Below are positions 8,956-17,363 of a stretch of DNA of 64,000 nt, piece by piece. Position numbers and translations under genes: made by a program. The notes under the pieces are model-generated. The model ran no database searches. It was not told where the DNA came from and saw only the letters and a list, made by a program, of their open reading frames with translations. This DNA is from a bacterium (lineage in GTDB: Bacteria > Bdellovibrionota_B > Oligoflexia > Silvanigrellales > Silvanigrellaceae). The stretch is from contig RGDM01000011.1 in the NCBI GenBank assembly GCA_009918675.1, positions 20,407 to 84,406 of the forward strand. The letters are read 5' to 3'. Each line of letters begins with the position of its first letter. Positions within the stretch are counted from its first letter, which is position 1.

Positions 8956-9053
8956 ATGACTCTCGTTCGATACCCGGCAAGCGTATCACCTGAGCATGGA
9001 ATTGACAGCCCTTCCGGCAAGATAGAGTTGTTGAATTGTCACATTGGTGGATT

Positions 9054-9098
9054 CGATTGCCATTGAATTGGCATCGAGGAGAACCGCCTCGATCGGTT
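9054..9098. promoter_or_regulatory. Overlapping dyads in the divergent region before gspL
   Basis: CGATTGCCA (9054-9062) pairs with TGGCATCG (9069-9076) apart from one bulged T. ATCGAGG (9073-9079) pairs with CCTCGAT (9087-9093), and AACCG (9082-9086) with CGGTT (9094-9098). These pairings exclude one another in part, so the stretch could fold in alternative ways. A TTGACA hexamer lies at 9002-9007, but no good -10 partner is at the right distance. Regulatory role is inferred. Confidence 0.35.
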
Positions 9099-9176
9099 AC
9101 ACTTGAGCGATTGAATTCGATGAAAGCGCTTCGAGGGATCAACTCTTTCGAACAAGGCTGAGGGTAGGACGCCGGT

Positions 9177-10877
9177 ATGCAAAAAATTTTGGGACTCGAC
9201 TTTGGAAGCTACAGCATTAAAGCCGTAGAGATTACCCACACATTTAATGCCTACAAGGTCGAGCGATTTTACGAAGTCGCAGTGCCTGAAATTGAAGGTC
9301 TAAATCCTGAACTTGTTGAGTACACTGCGATTCGGCAGTTGTTCAATGAAAACTCAATTGAGGTTGATCGAACCTTCACGGCAATGAATGGTTTGATGGT
9401 GTCAACCCGCACATTCAATTTTCAAAACGTTAAGAAGCGCGATATTCCTCTGGTAGTGCAAAACGAGCTTGAAGCCAATGCGCCATTCAATCTTGAAGAT
9501 ACAATTATCGATCAGCAGATCATCGACACGGTTAATGGAAATACCTCCGTGCTGTCTGCAATGTGTCGCAAAGAAAATATTGAGGCCTTTCTTGGAGCGC
9601 TCAAGGAACTTGAAATTGAGCCAAAGGTTATTGACATTGATTACCTCACGTTCATTAATCTCTTTCCGTTTTTAAACTCTGAGAAGAGCCTCCGCACTGA
9701 GCCTTCAACATCAATGCGATTGCCCGTTTTTGACTACGGACAGCAATGCAAACTTATCCTCGATATTGGTCACATGAAAACCGCGATGATTCTTGTTAAC
9801 AACAATAGATTTGTTGCAGCCAGAACCATTCGTATGGGTGGTCGTTACATCACTGAAATGCTCTCAAAAGGCCTTGGCGTCACCTACGGCGAAGCACAGC
9901 GATTGAAACATGCTGTCAGTTACCTGGAGTATAAGCCAGATTCCAAGGCTGAAATCGGACAAGAAGCGGAATTTGCGGTTGCTCAGCAGATGGGCTTGGC
10001 AGCTACGGACATTGTCAAAGAAATCATCCGAACTCTTCACTCGTTTAAGGCGCAGGAAAGACTCGTTCCAGCGCAGATTCTCGTGACCGGTGGTACGGCT
10101 TGCATTAGGAACATCATCCCATTCCTGGAAGAAGCAATTGAATTGCCGATCAGCATGATGAGTTTTGATGCAGAACGTCTGAAAGTTGATGAAGCCGATG
10201 ATGACAAAACTCCAATTCTTTCGCAGGCCCTCGCGATTGCGCTGCGTGGAGTTCCAGGAAAGCTGCAATCTCAGATCAATCTCCGAAAAGGTGAGCTTGC
10301 GCTTGTCGGTAGTTACGATTCGGTCTTCAAGCAAATTTCGAATATTTCACTATTGGCATTTGGGCTGGTGATTTGTCTTGTTGGAAGTTATGCGCTGCGG
10401 TGGTGGCTTTATACCGATCATATTGAGGCGCTCAAGAAACAATTTCAGGTTGAAATTAAGCAGACCCTTGGAAATGAACCTAAAGAGCTAAAGAATATCG
10501 CTACTCAGGCAAGCTGGGATCTAAAACGTTATTCAGACAAAGCATTCCAGTTGATGGATGAGGACTCGCGCTCAAAGAAAGCGGCTATCGATAATTTCCT
10601 GGGATTGAGAAGCGCTGTTCCGCTGAAGGTACTCCGGGACCTCTCGAACTCGGTTGAGAAAAAAATCACTCTCGATTTAACTAATTTTCACGTCCACTCC
10701 TCTGGTCAAGTTGATATCGAAGGTGAAACCGTTGACCTTGCAACAGCGGAAGAAATTGGATCAATTATCAAAACCGTTCCGAGTCTACAAAATTTGAAAG
10801 TCAACAACCCCGAGCGTGTTCCTGGGTCTGACAAAGTTAAGTTTAGTATGAACGCAACTGTGAAAGAGGTGAACTGA
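9177..10877 (+). CDS. gspL: Type II secretion protein GspL, PilM-like ATPase-fold with periplasmic domain
   Basis: Inner-membrane assembly-platform protein of 566 residues. The N-terminal 370 residues have the actin-like PilM/GspL fold: ILGLDFGSYSIKAVEI at the start, LILDIGHMKTAMILVNN for the second phosphate-binding segment, VTYGEAQRLKHAVSYL and ILVTGGTA. One membrane helix (about 385-405, LLAFGLVICLVGSYALRWW) leads to a periplasmic domain of about 150 residues ending in a ferredoxin-like fold candidate. It is followed one base later by gspM, and then gspN, which argues for type II secretion rather than type IV pili, where PilM and PilN are separate genes. AGGA lies about 8 bases before the ATG. 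Other gsp core genes (C to K) are not in this window. Confidence 0.8.
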   Translation: MQKILGLDFGSYSIKAVEITHTFNAYKVERFYEVAVPEIEGLNPELVEYTAIRQLFNENSIEVDRTFTAMNGLMVSTRTFNFQNVKKRDIPLVVQNELEANAPFNLEDTIIDQQIIDTVNGNTSVLSAMCRKENIEAFLGALKELEIEPKVIDIDYLTFINLFPFLNSEKSLRTEPSTSMRLPVFDYGQQCKLILDIGHMKTAMILVNNNRFVAARTIRMGGRYITEMLSKGLGVTYGEAQRLKHAVSYLEYKPDSKAEIGQEAEFAVAQQMGLAATDIVKEIIRTLHSFKAQERLVPAQILVTGGTACIRNIIPFLEEAIELPISMMSFDAERLKVDEADDDKTPILSQALAIALRGVPGKLQSQINLRKGELALVGSYDSVFKQISNISLLAFGLVICLVGSYALRWWLYTDHIEALKKQFQVEIKQTLGNEPKELKNIATQASWDLKRYSDKAFQLMDEDSRSKKAAIDNFLGLRSAVPLKVLRDLSNSVEKKITLDLTNFHVHSSGQVDIEGETVDLATAEEIGSIIKTVPSLQNLKVNNPERVPGSDKVKFSMNATVKEVN

Positions 10878-10878
10878 A

Positions 10879-11553
10879 ATGAACGCAGGTGCGACCGAAT
10901 TTCCGGAATCGCAGCAGGGTGGAATTCCTCGCTGGCTTCTCCCTGTTCGAGAAATTATCTTTGGAAAACAAAATGAACGCATCGAATATTTCATGGACAG
11001 CTATTTCAAACTTCCTCCGGAAGGACGAACGGCTGTCATTGCGGGAGGCTTCCTGCTCGCGGGCCTGATAGTTTTTGGTTTTATTGGTCTTTATTTGTCG
11101 GCACTCAGCAATCTCCAATCGCGGCTCGATGAATCATTTCAGGCAATGAATAAGCTTCGTGCAAAGCAAGTTGAGTACTCTGTGACGAAGAAAAAGTTTG
11201 ATGAGCTTGACCGAAGGATTTCGGGAGTGACCCAAAGCCAGCAAATCCTCTCCTTACTTGAGACGAAAGCGAAATCACTCGAGCTTCAGATCAGCAGCAA
11301 CACAAAAACAGACAAAGCATCGAGCGAGAAAGATTTTATTCGCGGCACGCTGTTGGCTGAGAAATATAAAGCAACGCGTTCAGAGTTTCGTGTTTCGAAT
11401 GTGAGTTTGAAGAAGATTATTGATTTTGTTGTTGCAATTGAAGGTGACGATAAGCTTTTGCGAGTCAGCGATTTGCGTATCAAAGGGCTCTATCAAAATA
11501 AATTATTTTTTGATGCGACTTTTGCAGTTGATGGAATTGAGTTGAAGAAATAA
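10879..11553 (+). CDS. gspM: Type II secretion protein GspM-like
   Basis: Bitopic inner-membrane protein, 224 residues. A cytoplasmic N-terminal segment of about 50 residues precedes one membrane helix (AVIAGGFLLAGLIVFGFIGL), then a coiled coil (residues about 75-125) and a small alpha/beta domain with the VSLKKIIDFVVAIEG strand-helix pattern expected of GspM/PilO. It starts one base after the gspL stop and uses GAGGTG, located in the gspL end, as ribosome site, so the two are translationally linked. GspM partners GspL in the assembly platform. Sequence conservation in this family is low; the call rests on topology and position. Confidence 0.7.
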   Translation: MNAGATEFPESQQGGIPRWLLPVREIIFGKQNERIEYFMDSYFKLPPEGRTAVIAGGFLLAGLIVFGFIGLYLSALSNLQSRLDESFQAMNKLRAKQVEYSVTKKKFDELDRRISGVTQSQQILSLLETKAKSLELQISSNTKTDKASSEKDFIRGTLLAEKYKATRSEFRVSNVSLKKIIDFVVAIEGDDKLLRVSDLRIKGLYQNKLFFDATFAVDGIELKK

Positions 11554-11576
11554 TTCTGGTCAGGAGTCAATTGATA

Positions 11577-12713
11577 ATGGAAACAACCGAACCGAAAAGC
11601 AGTCTTGTCGCAGAAGACATGCCTGTGCTCGTCGCGGAAAAAGACGCCGATTCCGAAGCAGAACTCTCTCCGCGCCGCTCAACTCTATTCAATTCCGAAA
11701 CTTGGACAGGCAACATGTCGCCGCGACTGAAAAAGTCGAAGCGGGCGCGAGCTGTCTTGACCTATTCAGTTTTCGGAGTGATTTCATTCATCGTTTTTCT
11801 CTATGTCTCTTTTCCATTCAATGTGGTTAAGGAAGTTGCCGTCAGCAATGTGAATGAGATTTTCATTCAAATGAAATCTCCCATGCGTCTGTCTGTTGCT
11901 AGTTTCAGGCCGCGCTTTCCGCTTGGATTGAATTTTGAAGACATTCAATTGAGCAACGTAAATGATCCTTTGGCGAATGTGAAAATTGGAAAGGCCTCTG
12001 TGTCTATTGGCGTGATACCTCTTTTCTGGGGCAGTGTTTCGACTAATTTGAAGCTCACACAATCGGGCGGAAGCTTGGAAGTTGATTCTTCACAGAGTAT
12101 TCGATCGCTCACAAAAATGGGCAGCGTTCGTGGCGCGCGTCTTCCACCCGGAAATTTTCGAGTTGATTTCTCAAGCTTTGAAATTAAACCTTTCATTGCG
12201 AACGCACTGGCTTACGTGCGTTCGAGCAATGATCCTTCTCTGCAGACCATTCAATCATTTCTGCGCACAGAGGTGAGCGGGCAGATTTCCGGAGTTGTTA
12301 AAGTTTCTCTGCCTGATCCGGGTGAGTCGTTTGATAAAGCCTTGGCTGATATTGATTTAAAGATTGGCAAGGCCTATTTCGAACTCAAAGATGAAAATCT
12401 TGCCATTCCCCGACAAGAGTTTACGGAATCAAGAATCAAGGCAAAGTTAAACAAAAAATCACTAGAAGTTTTGCAAGAAACCAAATTTATCGCAAATGAT
12501 CTTGGGGTGGAACTCGCGGGGCGTATGAATATTTCCGATGCTCTTGATATCACTGACGTGAAGCTGAATCTTGGTTTGGCGTTGCGTGGAAAAATTGAAG
12601 AAAACTTCAAAAACTTGCTCCCGATTCTTCTCAAGTGCGAAACCTCGAAAATGATCGCTGGTAAAATGAACGTTGAGCTCAGCGGTAATTTTGCAGCTCT
12701 CAGTTGTCATTAA
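11577..12713 (+). CDS. gspN: Type II secretion protein GspN-like
   Basis: A 378-residue protein with an N-terminal cytoplasmic tail of about 60 residues, one membrane helix (VLTYSVFGVISFIVFLYVSF), and a large periplasmic region of beta-strand character (SPMRLSVASFRPRFPLGLNF, LKLTQSGGSLEVDSSQS, VKLNLGLALRGKIEENF). This is the layout of the long GspN/AsmA-like proteins linked to type II secretion outside the enterobacteria. ATG 11577 has AGGAG 10 bases upstream; the TTG six bases earlier is too near that site. It is 23 bases downstream of gspM, same strand, and completes a gspLMN run. Confidence 0.65.
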   Translation: METTEPKSSLVAEDMPVLVAEKDADSEAELSPRRSTLFNSETWTGNMSPRLKKSKRARAVLTYSVFGVISFIVFLYVSFPFNVVKEVAVSNVNEIFIQMKSPMRLSVASFRPRFPLGLNFEDIQLSNVNDPLANVKIGKASVSIGVIPLFWGSVSTNLKLTQSGGSLEVDSSQSIRSLTKMGSVRGARLPPGNFRVDFSSFEIKPFIANALAYVRSSNDPSLQTIQSFLRTEVSGQISGVVKVSLPDPGESFDKALADIDLKIGKAYFELKDENLAIPRQEFTESRIKAKLNKKSLEVLQETKFIANDLGVELAGRMNISDALDITDVKLNLGLALRGKIEENFKNLLPILLKCETSKMIAGKMNVELSGNFAALSCH

Positions 12714-12737
12714 CAGCACAAAAAAAAGGGGTTCACA

Positions 12738-13775
12738 ATGCTTTTACGGCTTGGCGTGGTATGTCCGACATGGCTCCGAACTTCTTTGATGTTGCTCGTT
12801 CTTTGCATCACTGTTCAAACACGACCTGTCTTTGCAGCACAGACAGCAGAAAAGCAGTACGATTGGGACGAAAGCAGCGTTCCAAAACTTGGTTCTGGCG
12901 TTCCTTTGTCAGCCAAGAACTTGCTCGAAACTGAATTTTTTTCTGGAGTTCGTGATTACCAAATCGGTGATGAGTGGGGGAAGCGCCCCGTTGATGTCAC
13001 GCACCTACCTCAACAGAGTCCTGCTTATGTGCGGAGCGTTGGTGCAACCGCATTCTTCAATTCAGCCACCTCATTTTATCTCGGACGTTTTGGCAACGCA
13101 CATGTCATGGCGACGAACCACCACGTCCTTGAGTCTGAATCGGGATGCACAGGACACATGGTCAATTTTGTTCTTCGTAAAAAGAAGTATTATTGCACAA
13201 GCATGATCGGAAGCTGGCCTGAAATTGACCTTGCTCTCTTCACAATTGATGTGCCTGCGGCTGAATCGGATTCATTAAAGATATTGGCGGGCAATTTTGA
13301 TTTTTATTCGTCTCTGTCTGAAGACACTCCTCTCATCACGGCTGGCTTTGGGATTGCCGGAAATGGCAACCGTCAGATGATGGTCAATGAAAACGCTGAC
13401 TGCAGAGTCATGTCGGGAACGGATGAGTTTCACTTGATGGCTGATCCGGATAAGTACAATCCAGCGGATTACAGCGCCTGGTCGTTTGCAACGGGTTGCA
13501 GTGTTTCACATGGTGATTCGGGTTCAGCAATGGTAAACCGCAAAACAGGTGCAGTCGTGGGGCTCTTGTGGACAGGAGCAATCCCGAAAGAGGAACGCAT
13601 TCAGCATTCGAACTATCTCAGGTCCTTGCAAAGTTCAAAGGGCGAAGAGATTTGGACATTGCTGACCTACGCTGTTCCTGCGCAAAAGATAGCTGTTAAA
13701 TTGAAAGCGCTTTTAGCTTCCGGTGAATTAAAGCCAGAACATCAGCTGATTGTTAAAGAGCTGCTGACTAAATAA
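12738..13775 (+). CDS. Secreted trypsin-fold serine protease
   Basis: Exported endopeptidase of chymotrypsin fold, 345 residues. The signal peptide covers about residues 1-34 (SLMLLVLCITVQ, cleavage near VFA-AQT). The catalytic triad is visible: His in MATNHHVL (128/129), Asp164 in EIDLALF, and Ser261 in SHGDSGSAM. Cysteines at about 137 and 153, and 222 and 254, could form disulfides in the periplasm or outside. AAGGGG lies upstream of the ATG. It begins 24 bases after gspN and is probably co-transcribed, so it is a good candidate substrate of the type II system; that link is inference. No pro-domain is obvious. Confidence 0.82.
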   Translation: MLLRLGVVCPTWLRTSLMLLVLCITVQTRPVFAAQTAEKQYDWDESSVPKLGSGVPLSAKNLLETEFFSGVRDYQIGDEWGKRPVDVTHLPQQSPAYVRSVGATAFFNSATSFYLGRFGNAHVMATNHHVLESESGCTGHMVNFVLRKKKYYCTSMIGSWPEIDLALFTIDVPAAESDSLKILAGNFDFYSSLSEDTPLITAGFGIAGNGNRQMMVNENADCRVMSGTDEFHLMADPDKYNPADYSAWSFATGCSVSHGDSGSAMVNRKTGAVVGLLWTGAIPKEERIQHSNYLRSLQSSKGEEIWTLLTYAVPAQKIAVKLKALLASGELKPEHQLIVKELLTK

Positions 13776-13818
13776 AAGTCTTGGCACAGACCGAAGCGTA
13801 GTTAACAGCACCATACAT

Positions 13819-14652
13819 TCAATTGACGAAGACTCTGTCCTGAAGCGCGGGAAGCCGAGTGCGTGCCGAATGAATGGCTTCTATGGAGATCTCGACATTC
13901 AACACGCCAACCTCTTCATCGAGGCATTTGATGACGTTGCCCCAGGGATCTACGACCAGGCTGTGACCCCAGTTGCGTTTGCGCCCTTCCGAGTGAAAGC
14001 CTGTTTGATTGCATGCGATGACAAAACATTGGTTTTCAATTGCCCGGGCTCGCAATAACACTTCCCAATGATCTTTACCTGTTTGGTGTGTAAATGCTGC
14101 GGTAATAAAGAGTGCATCAAGCGGTCCGGAGCGATTCATTTCGCGACGAACAATTTCGGGAAATCGTAGATCATAGCAAACGATATTCATGCATTGCCAT
14201 GAGTCCGTTCCATCTTGGATCGAAAACACACTCGATTCTTTCCCCTGTGCGAAAACATCCGATTCACAATAGAGTGGTTGTCCTTGTGGGTCGCGCAAAT
14301 TGAAGAGATGAATTTTGCGATAAACATCTATCAAGGCGCCGTCGGGTGAGAAAACGGTTGCTGTGTTATAAACTTTATTGGCTTGCTCAGAAATTTCAGC
14401 GTGTGTTCCGGCGACAAGGAAATGTTTTGAAGCCTTTGCCCAGTGTGAAAGTTTACGAAAAATTCCTTCGCCAAGATGGTTTGCGCTTTGAAGCCGGAGG
14501 GTGTCACTCCCCATGACAGCAAATACTTCTGGAAGAAGGGCTACGTTTGCCGCGTTTTCCTGAAATTTGAGTGTCGAGATGAGAGATTCAAGTTGCGCGA
14601 TGTTCTCTTCGAGGATTGCCCCCGGGTTTGTCTGAACACAACTGATTTTCAT
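13819..14652 (-). CDS. Carbon-nitrogen hydrolase (nitrilase superfamily, Nit/omega-amidase-like)
   Basis: A 277-residue cytoplasmic amidase-fold enzyme. The Glu-Lys-Cys triad is intact: Glu42 in LLPEV, Lys113 in YRKIHLF and Cys159 in NIVCYDLRFPE. The DLRFPE context and overall length match the Nit1/Nit2 branch, whose known members hydrolyse deaminated glutathione or alpha-keto amides; the exact substrate is not fixed by sequence. It follows the TPR lipoprotein gene after 12 bases and is the last gene of a three-gene minus-strand run. It is convergent with the serine protease gene, 43 bases apart, without a clear terminator in between. Confidence 0.85.
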   Translation of the reverse strand: MKISCVQTNPGAILEENIAQLESLISTLKFQENAANVALLPEVFAVMGSDTLRLQSANHLGEGIFRKLSHWAKASKHFLVAGTHAEISEQANKVYNTATVFSPDGALIDVYRKIHLFNLRDPQGQPLYCESDVFAQGKESSVFSIQDGTDSWQCMNIVCYDLRFPEIVRREMNRSGPLDALFITAAFTHQTGKDHWEVLLRARAIENQCFVIACNQTGFHSEGRKRNWGHSLVVDPWGNVIKCLDEEVGVLNVEISIEAIHSARTRLPALQDRVFVN

Positions 14653-14664
14653 GCTTCGCCCGCT

Positions 14665-15390
14665 TTAATGCTGTGACTTGAGATAATTCCGCAAGCGTTC
14701 CTCGGGCGTAGAGCCAGCTTGTTGGTCGACGCTGGTTGCAATTGATCCCACAGAACTCAATCCGGAGTTTGGGGTGGACATTGCATTTGAGGCGCTCTTG
14801 CTACCTTGCAAAGCGTTGTAGATCGTTAGAGCGTCAGAGTCACTCATTTGGTCGACTTTTTCTGCAGAAATTTGTCCTGAGCTGGTGTCACCCGCAGCCT
14901 TCTTGGCAACCGTCACAGCAAGTGTTGTTTGCGCAACTGCAAGTTGGTAATTCTGCTCATCAGTGCGTTGCGCCACGGGGATGCTTTCAAGCGCACTCAC
15001 AGCCGCTTTCATGTTGGTGACATTTTGTTCCGAACCGTCAGGAAGCGCTCCGCTGACCGTGCTCCAACTGGATTGTCCGTTTCCACCACTAGACATGGAA
15101 GTTCCAATTTTCAACAGGTCGACGCCCGACTTTTTCAAATATGCATTGGCAAGCATCGAGCGCGCGGTCATGTCGTCGGGATGGTCTTTGAGGTAGTCAT
15201 TCAAGCTTTCAATTGCAGTTTCAACATCTCCTGCCTCAAGCGCTGCTTTTGCTTTGTCGGAGTCCGATCTCTTCACCGCATTTCTGAAAACATTTTCGCT
15301 CCCACAGGAGCTGAGGATTACAACTGACTGCCCTGCGACGAGGATGAGCAATGAGTAAGAAAGAAGTTTTCGGTTTGGTGAAAGTCTCAT
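14665..15390 (-). CDS. TPR-containing lipoprotein
   Basis: Predicted outer- or inner-membrane lipoprotein of 241 residues. The signal peptide (LLSYSLLILVAGQSVVI) ends in the lipobox LSSC. After it come a TPR-like helical pair (AKAALEAGDVETAIESLNDYLKDHPDD, shown here as two halves AKAALEAGDVETAIE and SLNDYLKDHPDD) and a Ser/Gly-rich region, then another helical stretch. ATG 15390 shares the ATGA overlap with the stop of the preceding outer-membrane protein gene, with GGGGTGG 6 bases before it; a GTG at 15399 is a longer alternative. Coupling suggests it works with that protein in the envelope. Function is not recognised. Confidence 0.68.
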   Translation of the reverse strand: MRLSPNRKLLSYSLLILVAGQSVVILSSCGSENVFRNAVKRSDSDKAKAALEAGDVETAIESLNDYLKDHPDDMTARSMLANAYLKKSGVDLLKIGTSMSSGGNGQSSWSTVSGALPDGSEQNVTNMKAAVSALESIPVAQRTDEQNYQLAVAQTTLAVTVAKKAAGDTSSGQISAEKVDQMSDSDALTIYNALQGSKSASNAMSTPNSGLSSVGSIATSVDQQAGSTPEERLRNYLKSQH

Positions 15391-16505
15391 TTTGTCCACC
15401 CCACGCTCACTCGTCCATAGTAACTGCGGCTTTTGTTGTCGCCCGGATATTTGCCTAGCTCCTCTGCAAAGATTCCGGCATCCAATCGGATGATCTTAGT
15501 GTTGAAAAACATGCCATACGTTGAGTAACCCTGGTTTAATCCGCCGAGAACGCCGAGCACTCCCGAGAAAGTCACTTCTGCGCCGAGATGAAGGCGTTTG
15601 TAGAAATTCTCTTGTGATTTGTTCAGAACATCGGTCACATCGATAGACAAACGCGAGTGACTGTTCTTAGTTCCCGGCTGGAGCGAAAACCCAACATCAA
15701 CAGTTTGGAGTTCTTTGCTTGGCTGTTTGTCTTCTGATTTGCCACCGACGTTGTAGGTCATGCCAATGTTGCGAGCCACAAGTGCGAATTCAGGTGACGA
15801 TTCGGCATTGGGAGTGATCAACACTCCAACATGAGCCCCCACTGCAGTTCCACGTTTCAGAGCATCATTGATGACTGACGAACCATCTGATCCGGAAAAC
15901 TTACTTTGTGCATCCAAGGCTGACACAGAAAGTTTTGCTTCAGCTTTCTGAACAACAAGACCCGTGATTCCGATGTGTAAAACGTTGGATGAAAAACTCC
16001 GTCCAATTCCATAGGCCGCACCAATGCGCACATCCGACTGAACGGAAGCCACTGGAAGCCCAGAAACGGCATCATTTTTGATTCCAATTTGCAAGTTCAC
16101 TCGTTCGAATAATCCGAATGCCGTTCTTCTGAAGCTGGCACCGGTTGCATTTTGAATTGCCAATGAAACCGGATGCCCGAGCACGCTTCCTATAACATCA
16201 AGCATGTCCTTGTTCGCTTTGATGTCTTTATAAATACCCAAGCCGTTTTGGCTCGCTTCAACCTGGGGGTTGAGGATAATAATTTCACCAACGATTTGCG
16301 GAGTTCGAGCAAGGTTCGCAGGGTTGTAGAACAAAGAGTCGACGCCCATGACATCGGTAAGTCCGGCATTTCCCGAACCCAACATTTGTGCCGACGTGTA
16401 TTCCCGCTGGAGCCCGTCTGCGAACGCTGGTGTTTGCGAAGCGACGCCGACCAGCGATAAAAGCTGGGCGGCTCTTCGACGTGTTGGCCAGCGCATCCGA
16501 GTCAT
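15387..16505 (-). CDS. Outer-membrane beta-barrel protein (PorV/TraF/FadL-like)
   Basis: Exported protein of 372 residues with signal peptide (residues 1 to about 29, ending PAFA-DG). The mature start reads SAQMLGSGNAGLTDVMGVDS and then LFYNPANLA, a pattern seen in FadL/OMPP1, PorV and TraF-type barrels. The rest alternates polar and hydrophobic residues in strands and ends with a short amphipathic strand (YYGRVSVGWTK), typical of barrels. It is the first gene of a run with the TPR lipoprotein (ATGA overlap) and the nitrilase. Whether it is a transporter or a structural partner is unknown. Confidence 0.6.
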   Translation of the reverse strand: MTRMRWPTRRRAAQLLSLVGVASQTPAFADGLQREYTSAQMLGSGNAGLTDVMGVDSLFYNPANLARTPQIVGEIIILNPQVEASQNGLGIYKDIKANKDMLDVIGSVLGHPVSLAIQNATGASFRRTAFGLFERVNLQIGIKNDAVSGLPVASVQSDVRIGAAYGIGRSFSSNVLHIGITGLVVQKAEAKLSVSALDAQSKFSGSDGSSVINDALKRGTAVGAHVGVLITPNAESSPEFALVARNIGMTYNVGGKSEDKQPSKELQTVDVGFSLQPGTKNSHSRLSIDVTDVLNKSQENFYKRLHLGAEVTFSGVLGVLGGLNQGYSTYGMFFNTKIIRLDAGIFAEELGKYPGDNKSRSYYGRVSVGWTK

Positions 16506-16554
16506 AGTTCCCCCGAAGGCAAATCAGAACACTGTAAAGATCGGCTTGCCTGGG

Positions 16555-16593
16555 AAAAAAAAAAGGCCACCCGTCAAATCGCTTGCGGGGAGC
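16555..16593 (-). terminator. Intrinsic terminator after the hypothetical gene at 16622
   Basis: On the minus strand a G/C-rich hairpin (arms about 16586-16593 and 16565-16573, one mismatch and one wobble) is followed directly by ten Ts (16555-16564). It lies 29 bases past the stop at 16622 and before the next gene, so it probably ends the 19981-16622 transcript. Confidence 0.65.
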
Positions 16594-16621
16594 TTCGAAA
16601 AGTTTAAAAAAACACGGACTT

Positions 16622-17326
16622 TTAGCGGGTTATATTGAAGGGAACCTGTCCTGGGACCGGGCGAAATGGAACCACATCAGCGGCTTCTCCCAGATTGGGG
16701 CGCTCAAGACGGTCAATCTCGAGCTCTTTTGCAAAAATCGTGCTGAGCCCAAGCCACCGCTCAACCGCGGGCATCACACGGCCAACCAAGACGTGGCAGC
16801 TGTCTTTGCATTGGGAGTGAACAGCAAGAAGAGTTGCATCTTCAACGCACTGAGCAACTTTGTCGAGTTCGTGCAGGCAGTCTTGTGCTGTTGCACTGAG
16901 TTCAAGAGGAGAGCGTTGCAGAAGGTCGAGTGGATGCGCTCCGAGGGTCAAAAATGTGTGGCAGTCTTTCAGAAGATTTTCAATTTCCTTCTCGGCAAAT
17001 GAATTCGCATCCCAGAGTTTCAAAGTTGTTACCTTGATATCAAAGATGAGAAGTTCTGCCATCTCTTGGGCAACCTGGAGACTTTCGAAAGACAGCTGAG
17101 CTGTGTTTTCAATTCGCGCCTCAACCACATCAGCGTCAGTAAGAGCTGGCAGTGCAGCGAGTGTTTCGGCGTTTTCTAAGTCAACTTCAACGCCACCAAT
17201 CAGTAGTGCCGTTAAGCAGCTCGCACTTCGTGCTGCAATCCCGTCGAGTTTGTCGACCAGTGCTTGAAGTTGTGTTTCCTTTTGCAGGAGCGCCAGGCGT
17301 CTACCGTTAACACGCACATCAGCCAT
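16622..17326 (-). CDS. Hypothetical protein in glycosyltransferase operon
   Basis: Soluble, largely helical protein of 234 residues, acidic, with no signal peptide, membrane segment or motif that I recognise. It is rich in Ala, Leu and Glu with heptad-like runs (VAQEMAELL, FAEKEIENLLKDCHTFL). Five cysteines are scattered and not arranged as a metal site. The start is firm: GGGGAGG sits 7 bases before ATG 17326. It is the last gene of the three-gene run 19981-16622 and has an intrinsic terminator behind it. Position suggests it works with the glycosyltransferase-TPR protein; nothing in the sequence says how. Confidence 0.6.
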   Translation of the reverse strand: MADVRVNGRRLALLQKETQLQALVDKLDGIAARSASCLTALLIGGVEVDLENAETLAALPALTDADVVEARIENTAQLSFESLQVAQEMAELLIFDIKVTTLKLWDANSFAEKEIENLLKDCHTFLTLGAHPLDLLQRSPLELSATAQDCLHELDKVAQCVEDATLLAVHSQCKDSCHVLVGRVMPAVERWLGLSTIFAKELEIDRLERPNLGEAADVVPFRPVPGQVPFNITR

Positions 17327-17363
17327 TGTTTACCTCCCCTCACAGTGAACGTATTGGCATTGA

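Noticed and set aside
8955..8995. tRNA-like GTTCGA segment in the gspL upstream region
   Set aside because: No cloverleaf arms or acceptor stem can be formed around it.
12704..13206. Plus-strand frames inside the secreted protease gene
   Set aside because: Shadows of the protease, which has signal peptide and triad in the other frame.
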